Shown here one piece after another: positions 63,824 through 64,000 of a stretch of DNA of 64,000 nt. Below the pieces are notes generated by a model that had not been told where the DNA came from, did no database searches, and saw nothing but the letters and a program-made list of their open reading frames with translations. The DNA is from CAYMTR01 sp964393405 (GTDB lineage Bacteria > Bacteroidota > Bacteroidia > Bacteroidales > Prolixibacteraceae). The stretch covers positions 1 through 64,000 of the forward strand of contig CAYMTR010000008.1 in NCBI GenBank assembly GCA_964393405.1. Direction: 5' to 3'. Both the position numbers and the translations under genes were made by a program. The first letter of the stretch is position 1. Every line of letters begins with the position of its first letter.

Positions 63824-64000
63824 AATAATATTTTCTTGCAGTTTCATTAAAAAAATGACTTTTAAATCATTTTTCATTTTTTTTCAGTATAAATTTGCAA
63901 TGACTTTATGCTAAAAATTATAATTCAATCGTTTAGATGTATTACGTTAATGATAAATTTTTAAAAATATTTTTTTAATTGAAGTAATACTTTGAAAAAG

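Noticed and set aside
63900..63914. Very short frame after TAAATTTG at the right edge
   Set aside because: It stops after four codons; a real gene may begin beyond the window.

Overview
The window is AT-rich chromosomal DNA from a Bacteroidota bacterium, most likely Bacteroidales/Marinilabiliales-like. Four things support this. A C10 (streptopain-type) peptidase ends in a type IX secretion C-terminal domain, and a T9SS plug protein (DUF5103) is also present. DUF2723 and DUF6427 membrane proteins are families typical of this phylum. A complete Na+-translocating NADH:quinone oxidoreductase operon is present. Many genes have the phylum's TAnnTTTG -7 promoter element close upstream. Species cannot be assigned from sequence reading alone.

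Layout. 1-3765: a MacB-type permease (5' end outside the window), a MacA-type adaptor and a TolC-type channel form a tripartite efflux operon. 3977-6811: a secreted beta-helix protein and an orphan histidine kinase converge on a bidirectional terminator. 6916-14653 (minus): DUF2723 membrane protein, polysaccharide deacetylase, purD, DUF6427 protein and a NodU/CmcH-type carbamoyltransferase form one tight operon. 14839-19048: MutT-like hydrolase and LysE-type exporter (plus) face alkaline phosphatase; an AlbA_2 protein and folC follow on the minus strand. 19182-24466: PIN-PhoH ATPase, nitroreductase, proline dehydrogenase, a Skp/OmpH protein, a GT2 glycosyltransferase and a small membrane protein.

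24458-35715 (minus) is a redox block: nqrABCDEF, then a methyl-accepting chemotaxis protein and a solute-binding lipoprotein with no transporter genes, then apbE (the flavin transferase that matures NqrB and NqrC) and a beta-propeller protein. 36007-41548 (plus): T9SS plug, P5C dehydrogenase, a FtsB/DivIC-like protein, a PagL-like outer-membrane deacylase and YqgE. 41549-44708: a class IV aminotransferase, holA and AMP nucleosidase (minus), divergent from a small HsdR-N-domain protein.

44870-49903 is a very large secreted C10 peptidase with repeats. It is followed by an ArgE-like deacetylase, two tandem GT39 glycosyltransferases (minus) and argH. gltB-gltD, an exported MORN-repeat protein and tRNA-Lys(CTT) close the window.

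A theme is glutamate-family metabolism: proline dehydrogenase and P5C dehydrogenase make glutamate from proline, GltBD makes glutamate from 2-oxoglutarate and glutamine, and ArgH with the ArgE-like enzyme serve arginine synthesis. No CRISPR array, transposase, integrase or phage gene was seen. The least-explained structures are the chemoreceptor/binding-protein pair inside the NQR-ApbE block, two matching 16-bp operator-like palindromes 42 bp apart before gltB, and a perfect 23-bp-arm palindrome before the P5C dehydrogenase gene.
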